Assembly: GCA_016714015.1 (NCBI GenBank)
Contig: JADJNZ010000001.1
Coordinates: 620,001 to 684,000, forward strand
Source: Gemmatimonadota bacterium
GTDB lineage: Bacteria; Gemmatimonadota; Gemmatimonadetes; Gemmatimonadales; Gemmatimonadaceae
DNA: 64,000 nt
Direction of reading: 5' to 3'
Shown here: positions 17,612-25,324 of the stretch, one piece after another
How positions within the stretch are numbered: the stretch's first letter is position 1
Layout of the letters: each line of letters begins with the position of its first letter
Notes under the pieces: generated by a model
The model's database searches: none
Told to the model about the DNA's origin: nothing
The model's input: the letters and a program-made list of their open reading frames with translations, nothing else
Made by a program: the position numbers and the translations under genes

Positions 17612-17650
17612 GGGAAAGGCGACAGAATATTCCGGGATTACAGGAGAGAA

Positions 17651-17682
17651 CGGGGCGGAGGTCCGGTCGGACCCCCGCCCCG
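17651..17682 (-). terminator. Terminator of the secreted propeller-like gene
   Basis: Stem of about 14 bp (CGGGGCGG, one A/C mismatch, then GGTCC and their complements) with a very short loop, followed on the minus strand by TTCTCTCC. It lies 27 nt beyond the stop at 17709. Confidence 0.8.
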
Positions 17683-17688
17683 CGCTCT

Positions 17689-17709
17689 TTCATCCTTCCC
17701 CCTTCAACC
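17689..17709 (+). repeat. Degenerate heptanucleotide repeat (TTCATCC type)
   Basis: Three 7-nt units TTCATCC, TTCCCCC, TTCAACC between the terminator and the stop codon of the 17709-19226 gene. It is the same word as the better copy at 28217-28244. Confidence 0.5.
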
Positions 17710-19226
17710 TATTTCCATCTCGTGATCTCGATCCGCGCCTTCCCCTCGGTGTCGCGGAACCCGAGATAGACGATGCCGCCCTTCCCGAAGCCCGCGATCT
17801 GCCGCCCCTGCGGGATCTGCACGCGGTCCACGATCTCGTTCTGCCGATTGATCACGTAATAGATGGGCCCCTCGGCGCCGGCCGGCGCGCTCGTGCGCAC
17901 CCAGAGCAGGCCATCGAGGTCACCCAGCGCCGACTGCTGTCCGAACGGCGGACGATAGTCGGGGAGCTCGTTCGCCGGGACGAGATTCACCGCGGGGATC
18001 TGGAAGCCGCCGGGGCCACCGGGGCCGCCCGGGCCACCGCCCTGACCGCCACCCTGCCCACCGCGCTGGCCGCCGCCCTGGCCACCACCACCCGCGCCCT
18101 GCGCCGGGGCGGCCGCGGCCCCGCGCTGCGGCGGGGCACCGCCGCCACCGCCGCCGAGCATCACCATCGCGCGCTCGCCGCCGCCACCCTGGATGAACGC
18201 CGCCGGACCGCCGGCCGCGTTCATCATCCGCTGCGCTTCCTCGCGCTGCTTCTCGATCGCCGTGCGCGCGCTGTCGATGATGAACTGCTTGTCGTCATCG
18301 GAGAGGCGCTGCCACTCGAAGGGGAGCTTGGGGCCCGAGGTCACGGAGCCGTCCGGCGCGCGCCAGTCCACATGGAAGTCGTGGCCGCGGATCACGGCGA
18401 TGGTGCCGTCGCTGAGCAGCGCCCAGTCGTCCACCATCGGCATCGGATTGGTGGTCGTCTGCACGTTCATCCGGCCGTCGGCGCCCTGCGTCATCTTGAT
18501 GTCGATCTTGGGGATCTTGATCGAGCCGAGCGTGTCGAGCGCGCGCGAGGCGAGATCGATGCGGAAGATCGGCGCGGAGTCCGGCAGCTCGGGCGCCTGG
18601 AAGGTCATGCCGCCGGGACCTTGGAAACCGCCGCCACCACCGCCGCCGCCGCCACCGCCGCCGCGACCGCCACGGCCACCCTGCTGCTGCTGCCGCGGGC
18701 GTCCCTGGCCGCGGTAGACGAGTCGTCCCTGCGGATCGAATCCCGGACGGCCGTTCGGGCCGCCGGCGAGGAGGCCGATCTCGTTCGCGCGCGGAACGGC
18801 GCGCACGGTGGTGAGCTCGCCGCTGCTGTTGATGACCATCATCGAGAGCGAGGCGGGATCGATGAAGAGCGCCGAGTCGCCGCTGTAGCCGATGAGGCCA
18901 CCGCCGCGCTGGCCGTAGGCGTTGCCGGTGGCCGCGGTCGAGTCGGCGACGACGGTCACGTTCTTGAGCGTCGAATCGAACATCACCACGCGACGCTGCA
19001 GGATGTCATTCACCAGCACGCGGCCGCCCGGGAGGGGGACCGCGGTGGAGATGGCGCTCATCGGCTCCTCGGAGCGCGCGAGCACGGGACCGATGGAGCG
19101 GACGGGCGGCAGCTTCGGTGCCTGCTGCGCGGCGAGCGGCGATGCGAACAGCGTCGCGAACGGCGCCGAGAGGGCGAGCGTCGCGGCGAAGGTGACCCGC
19201 GTGGCGCGGGAGCTGGATCGGATCAT
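17709..19226 (-). CDS. Secreted beta-propeller-like protein with Gly/Gln-rich inserts
   Basis: A 505-residue exported protein with a signal peptide ending PLAAQQ. The start at 19226 has AGAGG 6 nt upstream; an ATG 24 nt further back lacks this. The body has repeated short strands (VPLPGGRVLVND, LQRRVVMFDSTL, GGIVYLGF) resembling the six-bladed propeller proteins of this kind of genome. Two low-complexity stretches interrupt it: a run of Gly with GRGG around 200-220, and a QGGGQRGGQGG type stretch around 380-420. No enzymatic motif was seen. The large TonB receptor gene ends 60 nt upstream in the same direction, so the two may be cotranscribed. Confidence 0.7.
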   Translation of the reverse strand: MIRSSSRATRVTFAATLALSAPFATLFASPLAAQQAPKLPPVRSIGPVLARSEEPMSAISTAVPLPGGRVLVNDILQRRVVMFDSTLKNVTVVADSTAATGNAYGQRGGGLIGYSGDSALFIDPASLSMMVINSSGELTTVRAVPRANEIGLLAGGPNGRPGFDPQGRLVYRGQGRPRQQQQGGRGGRGGGGGGGGGGGGFQGPGGMTFQAPELPDSAPIFRIDLASRALDTLGSIKIPKIDIKMTQGADGRMNVQTTTNPMPMVDDWALLSDGTIAVIRGHDFHVDWRAPDGSVTSGPKLPFEWQRLSDDDKQFIIDSARTAIEKQREEAQRMMNAAGGPAAFIQGGGGERAMVMLGGGGGGAPPQRGAAAAPAQGAGGGGQGGGQRGGQGGGQGGGPGGPGGPGGFQIPAVNLVPANELPDYRPPFGQQSALGDLDGLLWVRTSAPAGAEGPIYYVINRQNEIVDRVQIPQGRQIAGFGKGGIVYLGFRDTEGKARIEITRWK

Positions 19227-19286
19227 GGTGTGCCTCTGAGTGAACGACATGGGTGATGCACCTGCGTCTGCGAACTCGCTCGCGAA

Positions 19287-22200
19287 CTAGCGCCGGACCT
19301 CGAAGCGGTTGCCGCCGATCGCGCCGACGTCGAACCCACCCGGTACCCCGAAGCCCGTACCGGCGGTCCCGTTGCGGACCGAGCGGAGATAGCGCTTGTC
19401 GAGGTAGCTGGCGATGAAGGCCGGGAGGCGGCGCTTCTGTTCCTTGGTGAGCAGCGCGTTGAGGCGCGGCTCGAGCTTGAGGAGGAGGTCCACCGAGGCC
19501 TGGCGGGCCTTGGTGTACTTGATGAACGCCGCCTCGCGGTCGTAGCCGTCGGGGAGGCCCGCGAACTCCTTCGCGAGCGGCGCCCAGATGGAGTCGAGCC
19601 GGATGAGGTACCAGCGGTTCATCGTGGCGAGGCTGTCGGCCTGCGGGCTCGTGAGCTGGAGCGTGTCGGCCGAGCGGAGCATCGTGGCCATCGGGTTGGG
19701 CAATCCGGCGCTGCCGTACTGCGCCTTGAGCTGCGCCTCGGGGGCCTTGGTGCCCTCGTGCGAGCGGCCGCGATCGAGCGTCTGCAGGAGCAGCTGGCGC
19801 TCGCGCGTGGGGCCGAGGTCGAAGCGGAACTGGAGCGTGACGGCGACTGGCGCGCGGATCGCCGAGAGCTGCGGGTCGGTGTTGCCGAAGCGCTGGTTGA
19901 CGTCGTAGCGGAAGCGCTGCGTGCCGGCGTCGTAGCCGCGCACGTAGAGCAGCGTCGCATCGGGCGTGCGGGCCTGGCCCCAGCCCTTGATGCCGTCGGA
20001 GCCGTGGAGGAGCAGGTCGGCGGCGCCGAGCGGGTTGGAGACGCTGAGCGAGAGGGTCATGCGCTGCGGGAGGTGGAACTTCTGCGGATTGAGCGACATC
20101 GACATCACCGCGGTCTGCAGCCAGGGGCCCTGGCAGCTGTTGCGGTCGGCGATGCGCCCGATCTGGTTCCGCAGGCATTCCTGTGCGGCGCCATCGGTGC
20201 TGGCGAGGAGCGCGGTCATCGCGCTGGCGACGGCGGGATCGGCCGCGGTGGCCGGGTCGAAGATGAAGGCGCGGTCGTTCGAGTAGCCGTCACCGTTCAC
20301 GTCGCCGGCGACGACCGGCGTGTACGGGTTGCCGGAGCGGAACGAGCCGGACCAGTTCACGCGCACGGCGTCGAAGAAGTTGTAGCCGAGGTTGTAGCTG
20401 ATCTGGTGGCGCGTGTCGAAGTTGGCGCGCGCCCACTCGACGAGGAGCGGGTTGCCGGCGGTGTTCTGGAAGCCGCGCACCTCCTGCTTGTTGCTCGAGT
20501 ACACATAGGCCGCGCTCCAGCTGAAGCCGGTGCTGAAGCGGGTCGGCGAGATGCGGAGCGACACCTGGCGGCTCATCCCCGCCAGGTCGGAGACGGACTG
20601 CGAGACGCGATTGAAGGTCGTCGAGATGCGATTGTCGCCGGGCGCGATGGCGCCGGTGGCCGGGAAGATGCTCGTCGGCTGGACGAAGACGGGACGATTC
20701 CCCTCGCTCGCGAGGGCGAAGCGCTGCGTCGGATTGAAGTTCAGGTCGATCGCGCTCTGCTGCTGCTCGTTCCACGAGTAGGTGAGCTCGAGCGTCGCGT
20801 TGAACGTGTTGTTCAGCACGGGCCCGTTCCACTGCAGGTTGGAGCGCACCGAGCGCTGCGGGTCGTAGCCGGGGCTGAAGAGCGTGACGTTCGGGAGCCC
20901 GTTCGCGAAGACCGAGCCACCGCCGACGCAGGTGGTGGGGATCTGCGAGAGGTCGTTCCCGTAGAGCGTCCAGTCGGGCGCCGGCGCCGAGGCGCCGGTG
21001 CAGATGAGGTTCTGGATGCCGGTGGTGAGGCCGGTGTTGTCGAGCGCGGTGCCGGTGAGGTTGGTCGCCGGCGTGTTCTGGAAGAGGCCGATGCCGCCGC
21101 GCACGACGGCGCGCGGGCCGCGCACCGCGCCCTCGAAGCCCGGGATCTGCGGCGCCTGGCCGTAGGTCCACGAGAAGCCGAGGCGCGGGCTGACGAAGGC
21201 GCGGTTGGGCACCACGTCGTTGCGCACGCCGAAGATCGAGTCGACCACCGGATTGAACGTCGGGACGTCGTTGTACCGATTGGCGTCCACGCGCACGCCG
21301 TACTGCAGCTGGAGGTCGGGGTTCACGCGCCACGAGTCGCCGAGCGACGCGCCCATCACCCACTGGCTCGCCGTGCGCGTGCGCGGCAGCAGCGAGCGGC
21401 TGAACGACGAGGGGATCCCGTTCTCGAGGTCGGAGAGGGAGTTGAAGCGGAAGGTGCCGAACTGGTTCGCGTTCTGGTCGGTGGAGTACCCGTCGCGCCG
21501 CAGCTCGGTGGTGAGCTTGAGGCGGTGGCGGTTGTTGAGGCTGAACCAGCTGAGCGTGTTGTTGAAGCCGAGGTTGGACGTCGTGTTGGTGGCGAAGAGG
21601 TTCGAGTTGCCGCCGAACGCGATGCTGCTCACGCCGTTGGAGCCGTCGGCGAAGGTCGAGTTGATGAGGACCGAGCCGTTGGGCAGCATGACGTACGGGT
21701 CCGAGGCGTTGCGCGACGCGTTCACGCCGATGTTCGTCTCGGAGAGGAAGATCCCGTAGAAGTTGGTGTGCCGGAGCTGCACGCCGCCGCTGCCGTTGGT
21801 GCGCTCGCCGGACCAGGCGGGCATGGCGTTGGAGAGGCCGTTCACCGGCGCCTGCTTGGAGATGTTGCCGTTGAACGAGATGTTGAGCGCCTGGCCGGTG
21901 AGCGACCCCGGCGGCGCCCAGTCGAGCGCGCCGAAGACGCTCAGCTGGTCGTTGTCGCGGTTGGACGGGATGCCACCGACGGTCGCCGGGATGCCGTTCG
22001 CCGCGAGGATGCCGAGGAGGCGCGTCACCGAGTCCTGCGCGATGCCGGAGGTCTGCAGGCCGAGCGGGCTCGTGTTGAGCAGCGTCTGCAGGTCGTTGGC
22101 GCGGCGGCCGACCTGGTACGAGAAGTTGTAGAACGCCTTGTCGAACTGGATGGGCCCGGAGAAGCTGCCGCCGAGCGAGGCGTTGGAGTACTCCTGGTTG

Positions 22201-22997
22201 AGCGCGCGCCCCGCCGCGTCGGTCCACTGCAGCGTGGGATTGTCGAAGTTGAAGCTCGAGGACCGGACGACGAAGTTCGAGCCCGAGCGGCTGCGCACGT
22301 TGAACTGTCCGCCGCTGAAGCCGCCGCGCGAGACGTCGTAGGGCGTGGTGACGAGCGAGCTCGAGACCGCCGCGTCGCGCGGCAGGTTGGTCGCGCTCGA
22401 GTTGAGGCCGTTGAGCGTCGTCTGGTTCTGGTCGGCGGTGAGGCCGAGCACCGAGAAGCCGGACGGGTCGCCGTCGGCACCGGGGAGGAACTGCACGCCG
22501 GGGAGCGAGGCGGCCATCGCCGCGAGGTCGCCCTGCTGGTCGGCCGCGAGCGCGCTCGCGTTGACGTTGCGCTCGGTGCCGGAGATGTCCTGCGGATTCT
22601 GGTTCCGGTTGACGCGGTTGCGCTCGCCGGCGATCTGCACCGTGTCGAGGTTCTGCGCCGCGAGCGACATCTTGGCGTCGGCGACGAGGATCTCCTGGTC
22701 GGCGGTGCGCTTCACCTGGAAGCGGCGCGCGGCGTAGCCGATCGCCTGCACCATGAGGAAGTAGTCGCCGTCGCCGCCGGGGAAGGCGATGGTGTAGCGG
22801 CCGTCGCGGGCCGTGCGCGCGCGGCGCGACACGTTGCCGCTCACCGACGTCGCGGTGACGATCGCGCCGGAGATGGGATTGTCATCGGGCCCGGTGACGC
22901 GACCGCGGATGATGTCGGCCGCCTGGGCCTGCGCTCCCGCTGGCACGAGACAAAGGAACAGCACGCCCGCGAGGGCGATCAGACGACGGAGATGCAC
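19287..22997 (-). CDS. TonB-dependent receptor with carboxypeptidase-regulatory-like domain and C-terminal tail
   Basis: A 1236-residue outer-membrane receptor. The GTG at 22997 starts a clean signal peptide (LRRLIALAGVLFLCLVPAG...AQA); the open frame continues 49 codons upstream without a plausible leader. A carboxypeptidase-regulatory-like domain (about 27-105, RGRVTGPDDNPISGAIVTA) precedes the plug (about 130-230) and a 22-strand-type barrel that seems to close near 1060 with VAVTLQFRFDLGP. About 170 further residues follow, mostly helical and charged, ending without a C-terminal aromatic. The substrate is unknown; Oar-like receptors take up large molecules or act in protein export. The extra tail is unusual. 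Confidence 0.88.
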   Translation of the reverse strand: MHLRRLIALAGVLFLCLVPAGAQAQAADIIRGRVTGPDDNPISGAIVTATSVSGNVSRRARTARDGRYTIAFPGGDGDYFLMVQAIGYAARRFQVKRTADQEILVADAKMSLAAQNLDTVQIAGERNRVNRNQNPQDISGTERNVNASALAADQQGDLAAMAASLPGVQFLPGADGDPSGFSVLGLTADQNQTTLNGLNSSATNLPRDAAVSSSLVTTPYDVSRGGFSGGQFNVRSRSGSNFVVRSSSFNFDNPTLQWTDAAGRALNQEYSNASLGGSFSGPIQFDKAFYNFSYQVGRRANDLQTLLNTSPLGLQTSGIAQDSVTRLLGILAANGIPATVGGIPSNRDNDQLSVFGALDWAPPGSLTGQALNISFNGNISKQAPVNGLSNAMPAWSGERTNGSGGVQLRHTNFYGIFLSETNIGVNASRNASDPYVMLPNGSVLINSTFADGSNGVSSIAFGGNSNLFATNTTSNLGFNNTLSWFSLNNRHRLKLTTELRRDGYSTDQNANQFGTFRFNSLSDLENGIPSSFSRSLLPRTRTASQWVMGASLGDSWRVNPDLQLQYGVRVDANRYNDVPTFNPVVDSIFGVRNDVVPNRAFVSPRLGFSWTYGQAPQIPGFEGAVRGPRAVVRGGIGLFQNTPATNLTGTALDNTGLTTGIQNLICTGASAPAPDWTLYGNDLSQIPTTCVGGGSVFANGLPNVTLFSPGYDPQRSVRSNLQWNGPVLNNTFNATLELTYSWNEQQQSAIDLNFNPTQRFALASEGNRPVFVQPTSIFPATGAIAPGDNRISTTFNRVSQSVSDLAGMSRQVSLRISPTRFSTGFSWSAAYVYSSNKQEVRGFQNTAGNPLLVEWARANFDTRHQISYNLGYNFFDAVRVNWSGSFRSGNPYTPVVAGDVNGDGYSNDRAFIFDPATAADPAVASAMTALLASTDGAAQECLRNQIGRIADRNSCQGPWLQTAVMSMSLNPQKFHLPQRMTLSLSVSNPLGAADLLLHGSDGIKGWGQARTPDATLLYVRGYDAGTQRFRYDVNQRFGNTDPQLSAIRAPVAVTLQFRFDLGPTRERQLLLQTLDRGRSHEGTKAPEAQLKAQYGSAGLPNPMATMLRSADTLQLTSPQADSLATMNRWYLIRLDSIWAPLAKEFAGLPDGYDREAAFIKYTKARQASVDLLLKLEPRLNALLTKEQKRRLPAFIASYLDKRYLRSVRNGTAGTGFGVPGGFDVGAIGGNRFEVRR

Positions 22998-23119
22998 GGT
23001 GGGCTCGGCAGCGGGTGGGAAGGGCCAGCGTGATATCTGACCCGGGTTCTCATGAGACGGTTGCAGCGGGGCTGTCGTTAGTACGCATGGGGACCGCAAA
23101 CGGTTTGGAATGGACGCGT

Positions 23120-23154
23120 CGAGGGCCCGGCGCGGGTGGCGCACCGGGCCCTCG
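23120..23154 (-). terminator. Second hairpin downstream of the M56 gene
   Basis: Perfect 11-bp stem CGAGGGCCCGG/CCGGGCCCTCG with a 13-nt loop. It lies in the 201-nt gap between the M56 gene and the TonB receptor start. It could be a back-up terminator or part of the receptor leader. The remaining 120 nt of this gap show no convincing promoter. Confidence 0.6.
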
Positions 23155-23167
23155 CACCGCCCACCGA

Positions 23168-23185
23168 CCGAGGGATGACCCTCGG
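23168..23185 (-). terminator. Hairpin terminator of the BlaI/M56 operon
   Basis: Perfect 7-bp stem CCGAGGG/CCCTCGG with a 4-nt loop, 14 nt after the stop of the M56 gene on the minus strand. Confidence 0.65.
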
Positions 23186-23198
23186 CCGGGGCGCGACG

Positions 23199-24719
23199 TC
23201 ACTCCCGCGGCTTGGTCTTGATGACGATCACGCCCTTGGCGCCGTCGGGACCGTAGAGGGCGACCGCCTGCGCGCCCTTGAACACCGTCACCGACTGGAT
23301 GCGGTCGGACGGGATCTCCTTCAGGCTGGACTGGTCGGCGCGGATGCCATCGACGATCAGGAGGCCGGTGAACGCCTCCTTCGCCGTCTCGACCTCGAGC
23401 GGGCGGCCACGCACGAGCATGCGGCGCTCGCCGCTCGTCTCGGAGGAGTCGCGCACGACGACGAACGGCATCCCTTCGACGCGACGCTCGACGACGCCCG
23501 CCGGCGCGGCCGCCGCGCCGGCGCGCGTGAGCACGCGGATCTCCGGCGAATCGCCCTTCACCACCTCGACGCTCGCGATGTCGTCCGGCGTGATCGCCTT
23601 GGCGAGCGCCTCGGTGGAGGGCTTGCCGTCCACGACGTAGCGCACGGTCCCCGTATCGAGCATCACGACCCCCGCGACGCGACGTTCGACCATCGTCGCG
23701 TCCATCGACGCGACCTCGGCATCGGTGGGAAGGCGCGACTCGCAGGCGGCGACGAACGCGACCGCGCCGAGCGCGGCCACCGCGAGACGCCGCGCGGTGA
23801 TGAGACGGACGGGACGTTCGGTCATGGCGATGATCCTCTGGGCGAGATGGGAAGTGTGGGGCGAGAACATGGGATGGAGCATGGCCGGCCGGTGGGCCGG
23901 GGTGGTGGCAGCGGCGAGGGCGATGAGCAGGTCGCCGTACGCCCGCTTGGAGGTGCCGTCGCGCAGCAGGCGACGATCGCAATCGAGCTCGATCGCGAGC
24001 CGCAGGCGCGAGACGAGGAGCCAGGCGAACGGATTCCACGGCTGCAGCGCCGCGAGCGCCACGCCGCACATGAGCAGGAGCGGATCGCCGGCCGCGACGT
24101 GCGAACGCTCGTGCCGCACGACCAGCGCCTGTTCCTCCGCGGGCAGCGTGAGCAGCCACGCCGGCACCGCGACGATCGGCGCGCGCACGCCGACGACGGC
24201 CGGGCCGAGGTCGCGCGTGAGGCGCACCGGCACCCCATCGATCTCATGCGCCGGTGCGGCGCCGAGCGCGCGGCCGAGCCGGCGATGGCTCGCGAAGAGC
24301 AGGAGCAGGATCGCTCCCGACGCGAGTCCCCAGAGGATGAGCGCGACGCGCGCGCCGACCGGCGGGATCGCCCGCGCCGCATCGGCCGCGAGCGTCGTCG
24401 GGGCATCGAGCGTCCGACGGATCCGCGCGGTGGCGGCGGCGGTCCACGCCGCGGGGGAGAACCGCGTCGTCGCGTCGAGTGCAGCGCCCGTGAGCGGCAT
24501 GCCCTGCACCACGACCTCCCCGCCGGCGGCGCTCGTGCGCCAGAGGCGGATCGGCGAGACGAACGTGAGCAGCGTGGCACCGAGCAGGGCGAGCGCCCAG
24601 ATGGCGCGCGCCGGCACCGCGTCACGGGCGATCCACTGCAGCAGCGCCGCGGTGGCGGCGAGGATCGCGCCGATCAGCATCGCCTGCATCCACCAGGCGG
24701 CGAGCAGGGAGGCGGTCAC
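23199..24719 (-). CDS. M56/BlaR1-like membrane metallopeptidase fused to a TonB plug-like domain
   Basis: A 506-residue protein. The first 320 residues are an M56 (BlaR1/MecR1) peptidase with several TM helices and the zinc motif HERSH at 203-207 (HExxH) in VRHERSHVAAGDP. A further TM segment follows near 310-325. In place of a penicillin-binding sensor, the C-terminal 170 residues hold repeats of the form IASVEVVKGD and IQSVTVFKGAQAVALYGPDGAKGVIVI, which match the plug domain of TonB receptors. It overlaps the BlaI-like repressor gene by 4 nt (ATGA). In known pairs the peptidase triggers cleavage of the repressor; here the signal is not a beta-lactam domain and is unknown. Confidence 0.85.
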   Translation of the reverse strand: MTASLLAAWWMQAMLIGAILAATAALLQWIARDAVPARAIWALALLGATLLTFVSPIRLWRTSAAGGEVVVQGMPLTGAALDATTRFSPAAWTAAATARIRRTLDAPTTLAADAARAIPPVGARVALILWGLASGAILLLLFASHRRLGRALGAAPAHEIDGVPVRLTRDLGPAVVGVRAPIVAVPAWLLTLPAEEQALVVRHERSHVAAGDPLLLMCGVALAALQPWNPFAWLLVSRLRLAIELDCDRRLLRDGTSKRAYGDLLIALAAATTPAHRPAMLHPMFSPHTSHLAQRIIAMTERPVRLITARRLAVAALGAVAFVAACESRLPTDAEVASMDATMVERRVAGVVMLDTGTVRYVVDGKPSTEALAKAITPDDIASVEVVKGDSPEIRVLTRAGAAAAPAGVVERRVEGMPFVVVRDSSETSGERRMLVRGRPLEVETAKEAFTGLLIVDGIRADQSSLKEIPSDRIQSVTVFKGAQAVALYGPDGAKGVIVIKTKPRE

Positions 24720-25090
24720 TTCTCCTCCTTGAGCCGCGCGTCGAGGAGTGCGCGCATCCGTTCGAGCTCGGCGCGTCCGAGCTTCCGGTCGCTCACCATC
24801 TGCGTGAGCATCGCCTCGGAGGAGCCCTGGAAGATGGCCTCCTTGATCCGCGCGATCGCGCTGCGCCCTGCGCGGTCGGCGGGGACGGCGGCCTCGTAGC
24901 GATACGCGCGCCCGACGGCCTCGTGCGTGACGTACCCCTTCTCCTCGAGCGTCTGGAGCGCCGAGAGGACGGTGGTGTAGGCGAGATCCTCATCGAGTCC
25001 TTCGCGGACCTCGGTGACGGTGCTCGGTCCGAGGCGCCAGAGGACGCTCATGACGGCGAGTTCGCGCGGGGGGAAGTGGAGGTCGGTCAT
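24716..25090 (-). CDS. BlaI/MecI/CopY-family transcriptional repressor
   Basis: A 124-residue winged-helix repressor. Residues 7-70 form the DNA-binding domain (ELAVMSVLWRLGPSTVTEV, YTTVLSALQTLEEKGYV), and the C-terminal helices give dimerisation. The family is inactivated when its partner M56 peptidase is activated. It is the first gene of a two-gene operon and has two copies of a related operator in its own promoter, so autoregulation is very likely. No beta-lactamase or PBP target gene is adjacent, so the regulon is unknown. Confidence 0.93.
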   Translation of the reverse strand: MTDLHFPPRELAVMSVLWRLGPSTVTEVREGLDEDLAYTTVLSALQTLEEKGYVTHEAVGRAYRYEAAVPADRAGRSAIARIKEAIFQGSSEAMLTQMVSDRKLGRAELERMRALLDARLKEEK

Positions 25091-25107
25091 GGTGGGTCCG
25101 GGTGATG

Positions 25108-25126
25108 TACTATCTTTCCCGTAGTA
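25108..25126 (-). promoter_or_regulatory. BlaI-type operator 1
   Basis: TACTA-N9-TAGTA inverted repeat overlapping the -10 and start region of the repressor promoter. It shares 14 of 17 core bases with operator 2 (core ACTNNCTTTNCCGTAGT, plus-strand orientation). Confidence 0.7.
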
Positions 25127-25151
25127 TGTGGGGTGTTCGCGCGGCTGTCAA
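25123..25151 (-). promoter_or_regulatory. Promoter of the BlaI/M56 operon
   Basis: Consensus -35 TTGACA (25151-25146 on the minus strand), a 17-nt spacer and -10 CATACT (25128-25123). Both elements are covered by the two operators. Confidence 0.75.
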
Positions 25152-25171
25152 CTGGCTTTTCCGTAGTTGAC
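25147..25171 (-). promoter_or_regulatory. BlaI-type operator 2
   Basis: GTCAACT-N11-AGTTGAC perfect inverted repeat overlapping the -35 element. Its centre is about 42 bp from operator 1, four helical turns, so two dimers could sit on the same face of the DNA. Confidence 0.7.
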
Positions 25172-25183
25172 GGCAAGTGCTTT

Positions 25184-25314
25184 CACCACAGAGGGCACAG
25201 AGAGCACAGAGAACGACGGAGGGATGCCTTGGGGGCTTCGGGGGAGATCATCCCCTGAAGCCCCCCGTGTGCCGTTCTCCGCCGTTCTCTGTGTCCTCTG
25301 TGCCCTCTGTGGTG
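25184..25314. repeat. 131-bp near-perfect palindrome (CACCACAGAG element)
   Basis: The arms 25184-25215 and 25283-25314 are 32 nt each and almost exactly inverted; the outer ends are CACCACAGAGGGCACAGAG and its complement. A second hairpin sits in the middle (GGGGGCTTC... against ...GAAGCCCCC around 25231-25265). It contains no gene and lies between the BlaI promoter and the prfC stop. The ACAGAG-type arm words look like a dispersed intergenic element rather than a simple terminator. It may also terminate prfC, whose stop is 11 nt away. Confidence 0.8.
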
Positions 25315-25324
25315 ACCGCCGTTC

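Noticed and set aside
17584..17642. Inverted pair TGTAATCC/GGATTACA upstream of feoA
   Set aside because: 8-nt arms 43 nt apart overlap the predicted -10 on one side only. No regulator with this spacing is known to me, so it is likely chance.
19758..23033. Long antisense frame across the TonB receptor
   Set aside because: Same reason: biased composition, no recognisable domain, and a real receptor on the other strand.
23199..25090. Classical beta-lactam resistance operon
   Set aside because: The M56 protein has no penicillin-binding sensor domain and there is no beta-lactamase gene in the window.
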